Shown: one piece after another, positions 18,334 to 26,733 of the stretch
Layout of the letters: the number at the start of each line of letters is the position of its first letter
Position numbering within the stretch: the first letter of the stretch is position 1
Assembly: GCF_011326735.1 (NCBI RefSeq)
Contig: NZ_JAANCN010000012.1
Coordinates: 31,491-95,490, forward strand
Reading direction: 5' to 3'
From: Phycicoccus endophyticus
Lineage (GTDB): Bacteria; Actinomycetota; Actinomycetes; Actinomycetales; Dermatophilaceae
Length of the DNA: 64,000 nucleotides
Position numbers and translations under genes: made by a program
Notes under the pieces: generated by a model
What the model was told of the DNA's origin: nothing
The model's database searches: none
What the model saw: the letters and a program-made list of their open reading frames with translations, nothing else

Positions 18334-19552
18334 GGTCGTCCTCAGCGCCCACGATCTGGTCAAGCACTACCCGATCAAGAAGGGCGTCCTGCGCCGGACC
18401 GTCGGCCACGTCAAGGCGGTCGACGGCGTCAGCTTCGACCTGCACAAGGGCGAGACCCTCGGCATCGTCGGCGAGTCCGGGTGCGGCAAGTCCACCCTCG
18501 GCCGGTTGCTCATGCGGCTCGAGGAGCCGACGGCGGGCTCGGTCGTCTTCGAGGGCCAGGACTGGTCCGGTGCCTCCGCCCGGGACACCCGCCGGCTGCG
18601 CCGCGACATCCAGATCGTCTTCCAGGACCCGTACACCTCGCTCAACCCGCGAATGACCGTCGGGGACATCATCGGCGAGCCGTTCGAGATCCACCCCGAC
18701 GTCGTCCCCCGTGCCGGGCGCCGCAAGCGCGTCCAGGAGCTGCTCGACCTCGTCGGGCTCAACCCCGAGCACATCAACCGCTACCCCCACCAGTTCTCCG
18801 GCGGCCAGCGTCAGCGGATCGGCATCGCCCGGGGGATCGCGCTCAACCCCAAGGTGCTCGTCTGCGACGAGCCGGTCTCGGCGCTCGACGTCTCGGTGCA
18901 GGCCCAGGTCGTCAACCTCATGGAGCAGCTCCAGGACGAGCTCGGGCTCGCCTACGTCTTCATCGCCCACGACCTGTCCGTCGTCCGGCACATCTCGGAC
19001 CGGGTCGGGGTCATGTACCTCGGCAAGCTCGCCGAGATCGGCGAGGAGGACGAGGTCTACGCCCGCCCGACCCACCCCTACACCCAGGCGCTGCTCTCGG
19101 CGGTGCCCGTCCCCGACCCGACCCTGCGCGGGAAGCGCGAGCAGATCGTCCTCGTCGGCGACGTCCCCTCGCCGGCCAACCCGCCCTCGGGGTGCCGCTT
19201 CCACACCCGCTGCTGGAAGGCCCAGGACGTCTGCTCCACCGACGAGCCCGAGCTGGTCCAGCGTCCGGACGGGCGCGGGTCGCACCTGTCGGCGTGCCAC
19301 TTCGCGGAGGTCCGCAGGGTGGTCGAGACCACCGACGTCAGCGGGGAGAACCCGGACGACCGGTTCGCGAGCCCGGACGTCTCCGAGCTCTCCGACGCCG
19401 GCGCCGGGCTCGGCCCTGCCGGCGGCGGTGAGAGCCTCGGCTCCGCGCAGGCCGGCTCGACCGCGCGGCGGGCCGAGGCGACCAACCCGGCTCCCGAGGG
19501 TGCGGACCCGGCGCGGCTGGCCACCGACGACCACCAGGACCCCACCCGCTGA
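18326..19552 (+). CDS. Peptide ABC transporter ATP-binding protein, DppF type
   Basis: A 408-residue ATPase with Walker [10 protein letters not shown], signature FSGGQRQRI and Walker [13 protein letters not shown], ending the conserved part with [14 protein letters not shown]. After about residue 330 it carries an extra Pro/Gly/Ala/Asp-rich tail of roughly 75 residues that the family does not need; the tail is low complexity and may be an unstructured extension. It is the last gene of the operon and converges on rsgA with only 19 nt between them. Confidence 0.93.
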   Translation: MPEVVLSAHDLVKHYPIKKGVLRRTVGHVKAVDGVSFDLHKGETLGIVGESGCGKSTLGRLLMRLEEPTAGSVVFEGQDWSGASARDTRRLRRDIQIVFQDPYTSLNPRMTVGDIIGEPFEIHPDVVPRAGRRKRVQELLDLVGLNPEHINRYPHQFSGGQRQRIGIARGIALNPKVLVCDEPVSALDVSVQAQVVNLMEQLQDELGLAYVFIAHDLSVVRHISDRVGVMYLGKLAEIGEEDEVYARPTHPYTQALLSAVPVPDPTLRGKREQIVLVGDVPSPANPPSGCRFHTRCWKAQDVCSTDEPELVQRPDGRGSHLSACHFAEVRRVVETTDVSGENPDDRFASPDVSELSDAGAGLGPAGGGESLGSAQAGSTARRAEATNPAPEGADPARLATDDHQDPTR

Positions 19553-19571
19553 CCGCCGGGGCGAGGGCGCC

Positions 19572-20600
19572 TCAGTCCTCGCTGGCGGCCGTGCGGGTCC
19601 GCAGCAGGCGTCGCAGCGACTCCAGCCGGGAGGGCCCGGCGGGTCCGGCGCCTCCGCCGGCCACCCACGCGTCGAGGGCGCACTCCTCCTCGTCGTGGGT
19701 GCAGCCGCGGGGGCACTCGGCCGTCCCCGGCTCGAGGTCGGGGAAGTGGTGGACGATGCGGGTCGGGTCCACGTGGGCCAGGCCGAACGAGCGCACCCCC
19801 GGGGTGTCGACCACCCACCCGTCCTCCCCGGGCAGCGGGAGCGCGACCGCCGAGGTCGAGGTGTGCCGCCCGCGGCCGGTCACCGTGTTGACCACCCCGG
19901 TGGCCCGCTCGGCCTCCGGCACGAGGGCGTTGACCAGCGTGGACTTGCCGACCCCGGAGTGCCCGACGAGCACGCTGACCCGCCCGGCGAGCGCGGCCCG
20001 GACCTCCTCGAGCCCGGCGAGCCCCCCGTCGGCGCCGCGCCGGGTGACGACGTGGGGCACGGACAGCGGCGCGTACTGCGCGAGGAAGGGCCCGGGGTCG
20101 GCGAGGTCGGCCTTGGTGAGGACGAGCAGCGGCTCCATGCCGGCGTCGTAGGCCGCGACGAGGCACCGGTCGATGAGCCGCGGTCGCGGCTCGGGGTCGG
20201 CCAGGGCGGAGACGACGACGAGCTGGTCGGCGTTGGCGACGAGCACCCGCTCGACCGGGTCGGTGTCGTCGGCGGTCCGCCGCAGGACGGTCTCGCGCTC
20301 GCCGAGGCGCACGATGCGGGCGAGGGTGCCCTCCGCGCCGGAAGTGTCCCCGACGAGGTAGACCTCGTCGCCGACGACGATGCCCTTGCGGCCGAGCTCG
20401 CGGGCCCGCATCGCCGAGACCTCGTGGTGGCCGTGGTCGCCGGGCACCCGTACCCGGTAGCGGCCACGGTCGACGGCGAGGACCCGGCCCGGCACGGCGT
20501 CCTCGTGCTTGGGGCGCTCCTTGGTCCGGGGGCGGGACCCCCGCCGGTTGGGTCGGATGCGGACGTCGGACTCGTCGTAGTCCCGCACCGGTCTCGCCAT
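19572..20600 (-). CDS. rsgA: Ribosome small-subunit biogenesis GTPase RsgA
   Basis: A 342-residue circularly permuted GTPase that checks 30S subunit maturation. It has an N-terminal OB-like region preceded by a basic extension (RIRPNRRGSRPRTKERPK), the G4 motif LTKADL before the P-loop GHSGVGKSTLVN, the G3 DTPGVRSFGL, and the zinc knuckle CPRGCTHDEEEC at the end. The ATG overlaps the aroA stop by one base (TGATG), so the two genes are co-translated. Confidence 0.95.
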   Translation of the reverse strand: MARPVRDYDESDVRIRPNRRGSRPRTKERPKHEDAVPGRVLAVDRGRYRVRVPGDHGHHEVSAMRARELGRKGIVVGDEVYLVGDTSGAEGTLARIVRLGERETVLRRTADDTDPVERVLVANADQLVVVSALADPEPRPRLIDRCLVAAYDAGMEPLLVLTKADLADPGPFLAQYAPLSVPHVVTRRGADGGLAGLEEVRAALAGRVSVLVGHSGVGKSTLVNALVPEAERATGVVNTVTGRGRHTSTSAVALPLPGEDGWVVDTPGVRSFGLAHVDPTRIVHHFPDLEPGTAECPRGCTHDEEECALDAWVAGGGAGPAGPSRLESLRRLLRTRTAASED

Positions 20601-21892
20601 CAGACGTCCGTCGGGACCCGCTCGGCGAGCATGCGCTCCCACAGGGCGGTGAACTCCGGCATCGTCTTGGACACGGTTCCGACGTCCTCGACGACGACGC
20701 CGGGCACCGCGAGCCCGAGGACGGCGGCCGCCATGACCATCCGGTGGTCGCCGTAGGTGTGGAACCGGTTGCCGTGCAACGGTCTCGGGACTACTCGCAG
20801 ACCGTCCTCGGTTTCGTGGACCTCGGCCCCGAGGCCCGTGAGCTCGGCCCGCAGCGCGGTGAGCCGGTCGGTCTCGTGACCGCGGATGTGCGCCACGCCG
20901 CGGATGACGCTCGGCCCCTCGGCGAGGGCGGCGAGGGAGGCGACGACGGGCGTGAGCTCGCTCGAGTCGTGCAGGTCGATGTCGACGCCGAGGATGTCGT
21001 CGGTGCCGGTGACCGTCAGCCCCGATCGGTCGAGGACGACCTCGGCGCCCATCATGTCGAGGACCTCGCGGACGGCGTCGCCGCCCTGGGTCGTGTACTG
21101 CGGCCAGCCGGGCACGTGGACCCGGCCGCCGGTGACGAGCGCCGCGGCGAGGAACTGGGCGGCGTTGGACAGGTCCGGCTCGACCTGGACGTCGAGGGCG
21201 TTGACCTCGCTCGGCTCGACCCGCCAGGTGTGCACGTCCCCGTCGTCGACGACGACGCCGGCGTCGCGCAGCGTCTCGACGGTCATCTCGATGTGCGGCA
21301 GGCTCGGCACCGCCTTGCCGTCGTGGTGGACGGTGACCCCCTCGTCGAACCGGGCCGCGGAGAGCAGCAGCCCCGAGACGAACTGGGAGGAGGCCGAGGC
21401 GTCGATGGTCACGTCACCCCCGCGCACGTGCCCGGCGCCGTGGACGGTGAACGGCAGGGCGCCGGCCCCGTCGTCCTCGATGCGGACCCCCAGGGTGCGC
21501 AGGGCGCCGAGGACCGGACCCATCGGCCGCCGGCGGGCGCCGGCGTCACCGTCGAACCGGGTGGCTCCGGTGGCCAGGCCGGCGAGCGGGGGGACGAAGC
21601 GCATGACGTTGCCGGCCAGCCCGCAGTCGACGCTGCCGGCGCCGGCCAGCGGGCCGGGGGTGACCAGCCAGTCGCCGCCGGGGACGTCCTCGACGTCGAC
21701 GCCGAGGGCCCGCAGGGCGGCCACCATCAGGTGGGTGTCGCGGGCGTGCAGCGGAGCGCGCAGTCGCGAGACGTCGCCCGCGAGCGCCGCGAGGACGAGG
21801 TAGCGGTTGGTCAGCGACTTGCTGCCGGGCAGGACGACCCGGGCGTCGACCGGGCCGTCGGCGGACGGGGCGCTCCAGTCAGGAGAAGGCAT
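20600..21892 (-). CDS. aroA: 3-Phosphoshikimate 1-carboxyvinyltransferase (EPSP synthase)
   Basis: A 430-residue EPSP synthase, the shikimate-pathway enzyme joining PEP to shikimate 3-phosphate. The N-terminal [17 protein letters not shown] block holds the catalytic lysine, and [33 protein letters not shown] and [12 protein letters not shown] are typical. The PEP-binding loop reads GLAGNVMRF; in related actinobacterial enzymes I recall a threonine where the asparagine stands. The start lies inside the end of the DoxX gene (14-bp overlap). The aroA-rsgA pairing is common in actinobacteria. Confidence 0.95.
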   Translation of the reverse strand: MPSPDWSAPSADGPVDARVVLPGSKSLTNRYLVLAALAGDVSRLRAPLHARDTHLMVAALRALGVDVEDVPGGDWLVTPGPLAGAGSVDCGLAGNVMRFVPPLAGLATGATRFDGDAGARRRPMGPVLGALRTLGVRIEDDGAGALPFTVHGAGHVRGGDVTIDASASSQFVSGLLLSAARFDEGVTVHHDGKAVPSLPHIEMTVETLRDAGVVVDDGDVHTWRVEPSEVNALDVQVEPDLSNAAQFLAAALVTGGRVHVPGWPQYTTQGGDAVREVLDMMGAEVVLDRSGLTVTGTDDILGVDIDLHDSSELTPVVASLAALAEGPSVIRGVAHIRGHETDRLTALRAELTGLGAEVHETEDGLRVVPRPLHGNRFHTYGDHRMVMAAAVLGLAVPGVVVEDVGTVSKTMPEFTALWERMLAERVPTDV

Positions 21893-22421
21893 GCTGGGCC
21901 TGGGCCGCCTTGAGCCTCGCCTCCGTCGACGCCGAGTGGGCCATGTGGCGGGCCTCGCGCCGGGTGGTCCGGGCGGCGCGCTGGACGCTCTCGCTCGCCA
22001 GGTGCGCGCGGTAGGCCAGCCCCGGCTTGCCCTCGGTGTCGACCGCCGCGAGCAGCAGACCGCCGAGCAGCCCGAGGTTCTTCAGCAGCTGGATCCGCTG
22101 GAGGGCCCGGGTGTCCGGGTCCTCCTCCTTCCAGTACTGGTGCGCGGCAACGGTGGTCGGGACGAGGGTGGCGGCCAGGGCCACGGCGGCGACCCGGGGG
22201 AAGCGACCGAGGGCGAGCATCGTGCCCGCGCCGACCATGACGAGGCCGTTGGCCCGCACGAGCAGCTCGGTGTCCTCGGGCAGCCGCAGCAGCGGCGCGA
22301 CCTTCTCGACGACCGGCCCCGCGGCCTCGGCCTTGGCCGAGGGGTGCTTGAGCTGGTCGGTGCCACCCACGACGAACATCGACGCGAGGAGCGGTCGGGC
22401 GATGCGGCGCACGAGGGACAT
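21879..22421 (-). CDS. DoxX family membrane protein
   Basis: A 180-residue protein with four hydrophobic helices (for example [18 protein letters not shown] and [16 protein letters not shown]) and a basic cytoplasmic C-terminal tail of about 45 residues. The N-terminal [20 protein letters not shown] is the DoxX hallmark. Family members are linked to redox and thiol stress, but no direct activity is established for this type. GGAGG precedes ATG; TACCGT at 22468-22473 is a likely -10. It heads an operon with aroA and rsgA. Confidence 0.9.
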   Translation of the reverse strand: MSLVRRIARPLLASMFVVGGTDQLKHPSAKAEAAGPVVEKVAPLLRLPEDTELLVRANGLVMVGAGTMLALGRFPRVAAVALAATLVPTTVAAHQYWKEEDPDTRALQRIQLLKNLGLLGGLLLAAVDTEGKPGLAYRAHLASESVQRAARTTRREARHMAHSASTEARLKAAQAQHAFS

Positions 22422-22494
22422 CGGTACCTCCGGGTCGGGGTCGCTGCCGGTCAGGACCTCGCCGCCTACGGTAGTTGGTCGGGGGGACGCTGCG

Positions 22495-22500
22495 TAGCCT
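22495..22500 (+). promoter_or_regulatory. -10 hexamer TAGCCT, leaderless start of SRAP gene
   Basis: TAGCCT is followed by 7 nt and ATG 22508. It lies back-to-back with the minus-strand TACCGT box of the DoxX operon. Confidence 0.6.
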
Positions 22501-22507
22501 GAGGCAC

Positions 22508-23347
22508 ATGTGTGGGCGCTACGCGGCGACGGCGACCCCGGACGAGCTCGTGCTCGAGTTCGAGGTCGAGCAGGACCGGACGGCCGAACCGGGCCGCAGC
22601 GTGCTCGCGAGCCCCCAGGACCCGCCGCCGGGGCGGCCCGACTACAACATGGCGCCGACGAAGCAGGCGCCGGTGGTCCTCGCCCGGTCCCCTCGTGAGG
22701 ACCGCACGGCCCCCCCGCGTCGACAGCTGCGGCTGCTGACGTGGGGACTCGTCCCGAGCTGGTCGAAGGACACTAAGGGCGGGGTGCGGATGATCAACGC
22801 GCGCGTCGAGAGCGTCGCCGACCGCCCCGCCTTCGCCCGCGCGCTCGCTGCCCGGCGCTGCCTCGTCCCCGCCCGGGGGTGGTACGAGTGGCAGGCGTCG
22901 CCGAGCGCCGTCGACTCCTCCGGCCGCCCACGCAAGCAGCCCTTCTTCACCAGCCGGGCCGACGGCTCGAGCGTCGCCCTCGCCGGGCTCTACGAGCTGT
23001 GGCGCGACCCGGCGGTCGAGGACCCGGGCGACCCCATGGCGTGGCTGGCGACCTTCACGGTGCTCACGGGTGCGGCCGAGCCGGGCCTGGACCGGATCCA
23101 CGAGCGGCAGCCGGTCGTCCTCGAGGCGGGGGAGTGGGAGCGCTGGCTGGACCCGGAGGCAGGTGCCGAGACGGTCGCCGACCTGCTCTCGCCCCGGCCG
23201 CCGGGCCGCTTCGTCGCCCACCCCGTCTCGCGCTCCGTCGGCAGCAGCCGGGCCAACGGGCCCCAGCTGCTGGAGCCGACGCCGGTCGAGGAGCTCGAGG
23301 GGGTCGTCGACCCGATGACGGGCGAGGTGCTCGGGGGTGCCGGGTGA
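22508..23347 (+). CDS. SOS response-associated peptidase (SRAP/YedK/HMCES-type)
   Basis: A 279-residue SRAP protein that crosslinks to abasic sites in single-stranded DNA and shields them. The essential Cys2 (MCGRY) follows the initiator Met, and the other catalytic residues are visible: Asn in YNMAP, Glu in GWYEW and His in IHERQPVVL. The leaderless ATG fits the requirement for Cys at position 2. It is translationally coupled (GTGA) to a small alpha/beta hydrolase gene. Confidence 0.95.
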   Translation: MCGRYAATATPDELVLEFEVEQDRTAEPGRSVLASPQDPPPGRPDYNMAPTKQAPVVLARSPREDRTAPPRRQLRLLTWGLVPSWSKDTKGGVRMINARVESVADRPAFARALAARRCLVPARGWYEWQASPSAVDSSGRPRKQPFFTSRADGSSVALAGLYELWRDPAVEDPGDPMAWLATFTVLTGAAEPGLDRIHERQPVVLEAGEWERWLDPEAGAETVADLLSPRPPGRFVAHPVSRSVGSSRANGPQLLEPTPVEELEGVVDPMTGEVLGGAG

Positions 23348-23958
23348 GCGAGGTGCTCGTCCCGACGAGCCTCGGGGACGCCCGGGCCACGACGAGCGAG
23401 CCGGTGGGGGCCGCCCGGGGGACCCTCGTCCTCGGGCACGGCGCGGGCGGCCTGCGGTGGACGACCGACGTCACCGCGGTGCGGGACGGCGCCGTCCGGG
23501 CCGGCTGGCGGGTCGTCCTTGTCGACCAGCCGTGGCGGGTCGCGGGGAAGCGGGTGGGCCCCGGACCGGCCTCCCTGGACCGGGCCTGGACGGCGGTCCT
23601 GGGGACCGTCCCGCGGGACGGCCCGCTCGTCGTCGGGGGCCGGAGCGCGGGGGCCCGGGTGGCCTGCCGCACGGCCGCCGGGCTCGGTGCCGCGGCCGTG
23701 CTCGCGCTCTCCTTCCCGCTGCATCCACCCGGCCGCCCCGAGCGCACCCGTGCGGCCGAGCTGGCCGCACCCTCCGCGGCCGGGGTCCCGGTCCACGTCG
23801 TCCAGGGCCGCAGCGACCCGTTCGGGACCCCGGAGGAGGTCGCGGCGGTCCTCCCGGCGGGGTGCCGTCTCACGCCCGTGGACGGGCCGCACGCCCTCGA
23901 GCGGTCGGCTCCGGCGGTCACCGCGGCGGCGCTCGCGGCGCTGGCGTCGGTGCCCTGA
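23344..23958 (+). CDS. Small alpha/beta-hydrolase (KANL3/Tex30-like)
   Basis: A 204-residue hydrolase-fold protein. LGHGAGG is the oxyanion region, GGRSAGARV the nucleophile elbow (Ser), QGRSDPFG supplies Asp and DGPHALE the His of the triad. The size and motifs match the KANL3/Tex30 branch, whose substrates are unknown. Coupled to the SRAP gene by a GTGA overlap. Confidence 0.85.
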   Translation: MSEVLVPTSLGDARATTSEPVGAARGTLVLGHGAGGLRWTTDVTAVRDGAVRAGWRVVLVDQPWRVAGKRVGPGPASLDRAWTAVLGTVPRDGPLVVGGRSAGARVACRTAAGLGAAAVLALSFPLHPPGRPERTRAAELAAPSAAGVPVHVVQGRSDPFGTPEEVAAVLPAGCRLTPVDGPHALERSAPAVTAAALAALASVP

Positions 23959-23970
23959 GGCGCCGGGCGC

Positions 23971-23996
23971 GGAATGCCCGCGCCCGGCGCAGCGTT
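23971..23996 (+). promoter_or_regulatory. SigR/SigH-type promoter GGAAT-N18-GTT
   Basis: GGAAT (23971-23975) and GTT (23994-23996) are separated by exactly 18 nt, the consensus used by mycothiol-system sigma factors SigR/SigH. It lies about 94 nt before sigR and would make the gene autoregulated under thiol-oxidative stress. Confidence 0.8.
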
Positions 23997-24075
23997 CCCT
24001 CGACCGTCATCCGTCCCCGACCGAAGGCGCGTGCCGTGTTCGTCCTCGACACCTCGACCCCTCCACGGGCCCGGA

Positions 24076-24081
24076 TAGGCT
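24076..24081 (+). promoter_or_regulatory. -10 hexamer TAGGCT, proximal promoter of sigR
   Basis: TAGGCT lies 8 nt before ATG 24090 and would give a basal, near-leaderless transcript beside the distal stress promoter. The spacer GGGAGGTG could also serve as a ribosome site on the longer transcript. Confidence 0.5.
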
Positions 24082-24089
24082 GGGAGGTG

Positions 24090-24722
24090 ATGAGCACCCC
24101 CCAGACGCCGCTCGAGGAGACCCCCACCGAGGTCGACCTCGCCACCGAGACCACCGCGCAGCGCCAGGCGCGCTTCGAGCGCGAGGCCCTGCCCCTGCTC
24201 GACCAGCTGTACGCCGCGGCGATGCGCACGACGCGCAACCCGGCCGATGCCGAGGACCTCCTGCAGGAGACCTACGCCAAGGCGTACGCCGCCTTCCACC
24301 AGTACAAGCCGGGGACCAACCTCAAGGCCTGGATGTACCGCATCCTCACGAACACCTACATCAACAGCTACCGCAAGAAGCAGCGCGAGCCCCAGCAGTC
24401 GGACGCCTCGGACGTCGAGGACTACCAGCTGGCGCGGGCCGAGTCGCACACCTCGGCGGGCCTGAAGTCGGCCGAGGCGCAGGCCCTGGAGCACCTGCCC
24501 GACACGGAGGTGACCCGGGCCCTGCGCGAGCTGCCGGAGGACTTCCGGATGGCGGTCTACCTCGCTGACGTCGAGGGCTTCGCCTACAAGGAGATCGCCG
24601 AGATCATGGGTACCCCGATCGGCACGGTGATGTCCCGGCTGCACCGTGGGCGGCGGCAGCTGCGCGCGCTGCTCACCGGCTACGCCCGCGAGCGCGGCCT
24701 CGTCGGGGCGGAGGAGGCGTGA
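24090..24722 (+). CDS. sigR: ECF RNA polymerase sigma factor SigR/SigH (thiol stress)
   Basis: A 210-residue ECF12-type sigma factor. Region 2 includes [20 protein letters not shown] and [21 protein letters not shown]; region 4 includes [20 protein letters not shown] and the recognition helix [15 protein letters not shown]. With the RsrA-type anti-sigma factor directly behind and a SigR-type promoter in front, it should control the thioredoxin/mycothiol regulon. ATG 24090 gives the standard protein; an in-frame GTG at 24036 on the distal transcript could give an isoform with 18 extra residues, as in Streptomyces. Confidence 0.95.
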   Translation: MSTPQTPLEETPTEVDLATETTAQRQARFEREALPLLDQLYAAAMRTTRNPADAEDLLQETYAKAYAAFHQYKPGTNLKAWMYRILTNTYINSYRKKQREPQQSDASDVEDYQLARAESHTSAGLKSAEAQALEHLPDTEVTRALRELPEDFRMAVYLADVEGFAYKEIAEIMGTPIGTVMSRLHRGRRQLRALLTGYARERGLVGAEEA

Positions 24723-24991
24723 TGGGGCACAGCGAGCACGAAGGTCACAGCGACTGTTCCGAGGTCCTCACCCACATCTACGAGTACCTCGACGGCGAGA
24801 TGAGCCCCGAGGACGTCGCTCGGGTGGCCAGCCACCTCGCCGACTGCCGGCCGTGCCTGGCCGAGCACGACCTCGACGCCGCCGTCAAGGAGGTCGTCCG
24901 CCGCTCGTGCACCGAGGAGCGGGCCCCGGCGGCGCTGCGGATGCAGGTCGTCCAGCGGCTGACGACGGTACGGGTGGAGCGCGAGCGCTGA
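24722..24991 (+). CDS. rsrA: Mycothiol-system zinc anti-sigma factor RsrA
   Basis: An 89-residue redox-sensing anti-sigma factor. It has Cys12 and the ZAS motif HLADCRPC (His38, Cys42, Cys45), the zinc ligands whose oxidation to a disulfide releases SigR. The TGATG junction couples it to sigR; AGGAGG lies 4 nt before ATG, favouring ATG over the GTG one codon earlier. Confidence 0.95.
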   Translation: MGHSEHEGHSDCSEVLTHIYEYLDGEMSPEDVARVASHLADCRPCLAEHDLDAAVKEVVRRSCTEERAPAALRMQVVQRLTTVRVERER

Positions 24992-25012
24992 GGCGCCACC
25001 GGTAGGACGCGA

Positions 25013-25046
25013 ACGGGCCCGGAGTGCAGGTGCACTCCGGGCCCGT
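25013..25046. terminator. Bidirectional terminator between rsrA and bL37
   Basis: ACGGGCCCGGAGTGCA at 25013-25028 and its exact reverse complement at 25031-25046 form a 16-bp inverted repeat with a 2-nt centre. It lies between two convergent genes and can serve both. Confidence 0.85.
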
Positions 25047-25064
25047 CGGCGTCTGGGGGTGCGC

Positions 25065-25139
25065 TCAGGCGTTGGGGCGACGGCCGTGGTTGGCCTTGTT
25101 GCCCTTGCGCGAGCGACGCTTGCGGGCGCGCTTGCTCAT
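25065..25139 (-). CDS. 50S ribosomal protein bL37 (24 residues)
   Basis: The 24-codon frame begins MSKRARKRRSRKGNKANHG and ends RRPNA. Half of the residues are Arg or Lys. It matches the actinobacteria-specific large-subunit protein bL37, known from mycobacterial ribosome structures and easily missed by annotation because of its size. GAGGAG lies 7 nt before ATG. Confidence 0.9.
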   Translation of the reverse strand: MSKRARKRRSRKGNKANHGRRPNA

Positions 25140-25207
25140 CGTGGCTCCTCGGTCGGGACTCAGCCCACGGTCCTTCGCCGCCGCTGCGGCACGTGGGGTC
25201 GCTGTGA

Positions 25208-25236
25208 TTGTCGCACATGCCCGCTCGTGGGAGAAT
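25208..25236 (+). promoter_or_regulatory. Promoter of the secreted-peptide operon
   Basis: TTGTCG (25208-25213) and GAGAAT (25231-25236) have 17-nt spacing and point to a start near 25243, about 62 nt before the small-peptide ATG. Confidence 0.5.
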
Positions 25237-25304
25237 TTGCCCGTCCCCGGCCGCCCCGGAGAGCCATGGGCCGGGGTGAAACCCACCGTGGAAGGACACA
25301 CATC

Positions 25305-25445
25305 ATGCGCACGATCCGTACTCTCGCCGCTGCCGCTCTGCTCGCCGCCCTGGCCACCGTCGGGGTGTCCAGCTCCGCATCGGCGGCGCCGGTCGACGTC
25401 AAGGCCGGCACCATGGCCTCGTTCAGCTGGGGCTGGGGCAACTGA
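25305..25445 (+). CDS. Tiny secreted peptide, unknown function
   Basis: A 46-residue precursor: a basic start (MRTIRT), a hydrophobic core LAAAALLAALATVGV, a signal-peptidase site ASA|AP near residue 27, and a mature peptide of about 19 residues that ends FSWGWGN. GGAAGGA lies 7-8 nt before ATG, and a promoter with 17-nt spacing precedes it, so it looks expressed. It ends 22 nt before a membrane HD-domain protein, with which it is probably co-transcribed. I do not recognise the family; a signalling, structural or antimicrobial role is possible but unproven. Confidence 0.7.
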   Translation: MRTIRTLAAAALLAALATVGVSSSASAAPVDVKAGTMASFSWGWGN

Positions 25446-25467
25446 CCCTGGCCTCCGTGCGTCACCC

Positions 25468-26733
25468 GTGACGTCGAGGACCTCGACGCACGACCCGCGC
25501 TGGGTCGCGACGGCCGCGTACATCGCGGTCGTCGCGACCCTGGCGGTCGTGCTCGCCGTCGTCGCCTTCGTCCGGGACGGGGTTCCCGATCTCGCGGCCC
25601 TCGCGGTCTTCCTCGTCCTGTCCGTCCTCCATGTCGTGCTGCCCGAGGCGGCCGTGGAGGGTCGGGTCCGGGTCTCGCTCTCCAGCGTGCTGCTGCTCGC
25701 CGGTCTGGCTCTGCTCGGGCCGGCGGGCGCGAGCGTCGTCGGCGCCCTCCTGGGGCTCTCCCAGGGCCGGCGGCTCCCGGCGCGCTACCGCGCCTTCAAC
25801 TCCGCCCAGTTCTCACTGCACGCGACCGTGGGTGGCCTGGCCTTCCTCTGGGCCGGGGGAACGGCCGAGGCCTCGCGGCTCACCGACGCGGGCGGCATCC
25901 TCCTCGGTCTCGCCGTGCCGCTGCTCGTCGCCGACATCACCCAGGCGGCGGTGAACCTCGTCACCCTCGCGGGGGTGCTCCGGGTGGCGCAGGGCGTCCC
26001 GATGCGCCACCAGATCCTCCTCATCCTGCGTGGCACCGGCCTGGCGTACGTCGGCTACGGGGTCATCGCGTTCATCATGGTCATCCTGTGGAGCCCGGCG
26101 GGGCTCGGCCCGATGGCCGCGGTCATCGTCCTGGCACCCCTCGTCGTCGCCCAGTGGGCCTACCGCCAGCACGCCGAGGAGCTGCGCGGGCAGGAGCGTG
26201 CGCTCGAGGTGCTCGTCTCGGCGCTCGAGGCCAAGGCCCCCCGCCTGGCGGGCCACAGCGCCCGGGTCGCCGAGCTGAGCGAGCGGATGGCCGAGCACCT
26301 CGGGCTCGGCCCCCAGCAGGTGGCGGACACCCGCATGGCGGGCATGCTCCACGACATCGGGCAGACCAGCCTGCCCACCCGCCTCGTGCGGGGGCTCGAC
26401 CTGCTCGACCCGGAGGGCTGCCGGGAGTACGCCCGCAGCGGCGCCACGCTCCTCGGCGACCTCACCATCCTGCGCGGCGCGCTCGAGCCGATCCGCCGCC
26501 ACCGGGACGACGGGGACGTCGACGGTGAGGGTGCGGCCTCCCTGCCCGCCCGGATCGTCGGCCTCGCCGACGCCTACGACCTGCTGACGCAGGTCGGCTC
26601 CCCCGACGGCCCGCTCCACGCCCCCAGCCAGGCGCGTGACCTCCTCGCGGCCCGCGTGGTCGACGACCCCGCCCTGGTCCGTGCCCTCGACCACGCGCTC
26701 GCCCGCGGCGCCGAGGTGGGCCGCGCGACATGA
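25468..26733 (+). CDS. Membrane HD-domain phosphohydrolase-like protein (degenerate HD-GYP), first of pair
   Basis: A 421-residue protein. About eight hydrophobic helices fill residues 10-230; the cytoplasmic C-terminus is an HD-GYP-like domain with GHSARVAELSERMAEHLG and MLHDIGQTSLP (the HD metal dyad). The GYP region is degenerate (HRDDGDVDGEGAASLPARI instead of HHE...GYP) though LADAYDLL is retained, so cyclic-di-GMP hydrolysis is uncertain. The GTG start at 25468 is chosen because it gives the first plausible N-terminus; its ribosome site is weak, consistent with coupling to the peptide gene. ATGA overlap with the next gene. Confidence 0.8.
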   Translation: MTSRTSTHDPRWVATAAYIAVVATLAVVLAVVAFVRDGVPDLAALAVFLVLSVLHVVLPEAAVEGRVRVSLSSVLLLAGLALLGPAGASVVGALLGLSQGRRLPARYRAFNSAQFSLHATVGGLAFLWAGGTAEASRLTDAGGILLGLAVPLLVADITQAAVNLVTLAGVLRVAQGVPMRHQILLILRGTGLAYVGYGVIAFIMVILWSPAGLGPMAAVIVLAPLVVAQWAYRQHAEELRGQERALEVLVSALEAKAPRLAGHSARVAELSERMAEHLGLGPQQVADTRMAGMLHDIGQTSLPTRLVRGLDLLDPEGCREYARSGATLLGDLTILRGALEPIRRHRDDGDVDGEGAASLPARIVGLADAYDLLTQVGSPDGPLHAPSQARDLLAARVVDDPALVRALDHALARGAEVGRAT

